Origin: Bacteroides sp. AN502(2024)
GTDB taxonomy: Bacteria; Bacteroidota; Bacteroidia; Bacteroidales; Bacteroidaceae
Length of the DNA: 64,000 nt
NCBI RefSeq assembly: GCF_041227145.1
Contig: NZ_JBGFSP010000003.1
Location: forward strand, 2,790,001 to 2,854,000
Direction: 5' to 3'
A program made the translations under genes and the position numbers. The notes beneath the pieces are model-generated. The model was not told the origin of the DNA. It saw only the letters and a program-made list of their open reading frames with translations, and did no database searches. Positions within the stretch are counted from its first letter, which is position 1. Every line of letters starts with the position of its first letter. Shown here one piece after another: positions 63,277 to 64,000 of the stretch.

Positions 63277-64000
63277 TCCAGATGCCTGTAATAATAAAGT
63301 GAATCGGATATAAGTTCGGGGTGAAAAATATGAATCAGGTCACGCAAGACAATGTCGGGGCGTACTACTGCCGATTCCCAATAATCGTTACCACCGGCAG
63401 CAGTCAGTCGTAAATTATTGTTATAGACAGTTTTCTCGCGTACGGCTTTGGCGTCACTGAATTTGGGGTTGATTGTCTTCAGTTCATTCAGTGTGGTAGC
63501 CGAGCCTACGTTGATCCAATAGTCTGCCTTTTGTATCAGTCCGTAGGCTGTTTCGAGTCCGATAGGAGCAGAACTGTTGGCGGTATTTTTTTTGTAGATA
63601 TAGTCGGCTCCGGCGTCGGCAACTAGTTGTGCCATATAGCTTTGGGTGGAAGGCATTACCCAACTGTCGTTCCAAGGAGTGTTGAACATCACCGTAGGGC
63701 GTTCTTCCAAAGATTCCGTAAGGGCTTTTAATGCCAGGTACCGTTCCGGTATTTTCCGGAATATTTCGATTCCCTTTTCTCGGCTGTCCGTCAGTTCGGA
63801 TAGTACGACCAGCCATTCAGCTTTGCCCAACGGCGATTCTTCCAAGTATTCACCCATATATATATAAGGTATAGCGAGCTCTTTCAATTTGTCCGTCACG
63901 GCAGTCTGGGCATCTCCGATACCATATAATAGTACAACGTCCGGTTTCAATCCGAGCAATAGCTCGTAGTTTATTTCGGGGCCCATATCCTTGATTGTAT
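63273..64000 (-). CDS. btuF: BtuF-like periplasmic cobalamin-binding protein (partial)
   Basis: The frame runs off the right edge (TIKDMGPEINYELLLGL continues upstream of the internal Met at 63986), so the signal peptide and N-lobe start are missing. The visible ~240 residues are a class III substrate-binding protein: LKPDVVLLYGIGDAQTAVT, LAIPYIYMGEYLEESPLGKA, then the long backbone helix and C-lobe (PTVMFNTPWNDSWVMPS, SYMAQLVADAGADYIY). Such proteins deliver cobamide to BtuCD. The order btuF-btuC-btuD with 4-base overlaps supports the assignment. Confidence 0.85.
   Translation of the reverse strand, partial: TIKDMGPEINYELLLGLKPDVVLLYGIGDAQTAVTDKLKELAIPYIYMGEYLEESPLGKAEWLVVLSELTDSREKGIEIFRKIPERYLALKALTESLEERPTVMFNTPWNDSWVMPSTQSYMAQLVADAGADYIYKKNTANSSAPIGLETAYGLIQKADYWINVGSATTLNELKTINPKFSDAKAVREKTVYNNNLRLTAAGGNDYWESAVVRPDIVLRDLIHIFHPELISDSLYYYRHLE

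Noticed and set aside
1..64000. CRISPR array, rRNA or complete insertion sequence
   Set aside because: No regularly spaced direct repeats other than the four 22-bp leader repeats, no rRNA sequence and no intact transposase were found.

Overview
The window looks like chromosomal DNA of a gut Bacteroides, probably of the B. thetaiotaomicron/ovatus group. This is inferred from gene content, not from a search: SusC/SusD pairs, an UpxY-headed capsule operon, Fkp, HU-like/DUF4248 genes, BtuG-type surface lipoproteins and many TAnnTTTG-type -7 promoter boxes.

Capsule locus (1-12418, minus strand). The order of transcription is upxY, a phosphoglycosyl transferase, an OmpA-like porin, a small secreted protein, Wza-like export lipoprotein, Wzc-like tyrosine kinase, a methyltransferase, a PHP-type phosphatase, then (after a scar with a decayed ATPase gene) a flippase, an acetyltransferase and a membrane polymerase cut by the window edge. 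Upstream of upxY a 17-bp perfect inverted repeat flanks about 174 bp holding a promoter that points away from the operon. This looks like a phase-variable capsule promoter caught in the OFF orientation.

Housekeeping block (12796-29801). YjbR-like protein, HD hydrolase, LptD-like protein, ung, asnA (with a one-base frameshift), tRNA-Arg(CCG), fkp, a HAD phosphatase, two lipoproteins, pgi, gpsA, lysS and a MATE exporter.

Accessory island (29.8-36.2 kb). Two HU-like DNA-binding genes, which share an unusual promoter element, flank about 4.4 kb of degraded or orphan genes: an antitoxin/zeta-toxin relic, a DKNYY protein and frameshifted lipoproteins. An AraC relic and a DUF4248 gene lie just outside. 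The second HU-like gene has four exact-period 22-bp repeats in its leader.

Mannan/mannose utilisation operon (36284-51969). A GntR repressor gene is divergent from mannose-6-phosphate isomerase, ROK kinase, SusC, SusD, SusE-like, two GH76, GH92 and an MFS sugar transporter. Together these could bind, cut, import, phosphorylate and isomerise mannose from alpha-mannan. Two copies of one palindrome flank gntR, and one lies on the operon promoter.

Cobalamin region (52.05-64 kb). Two cobalamin riboswitches control a plus-strand BtuG-like lipoprotein gene (with a relic of another BtuG gene in its leader) and a minus-strand operon btuB-btuG-DUF4465 protein-PKD protein. btuF-btuC-btuD lie upstream on the same strand. 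A second decayed ATPase gene sits between the two units.
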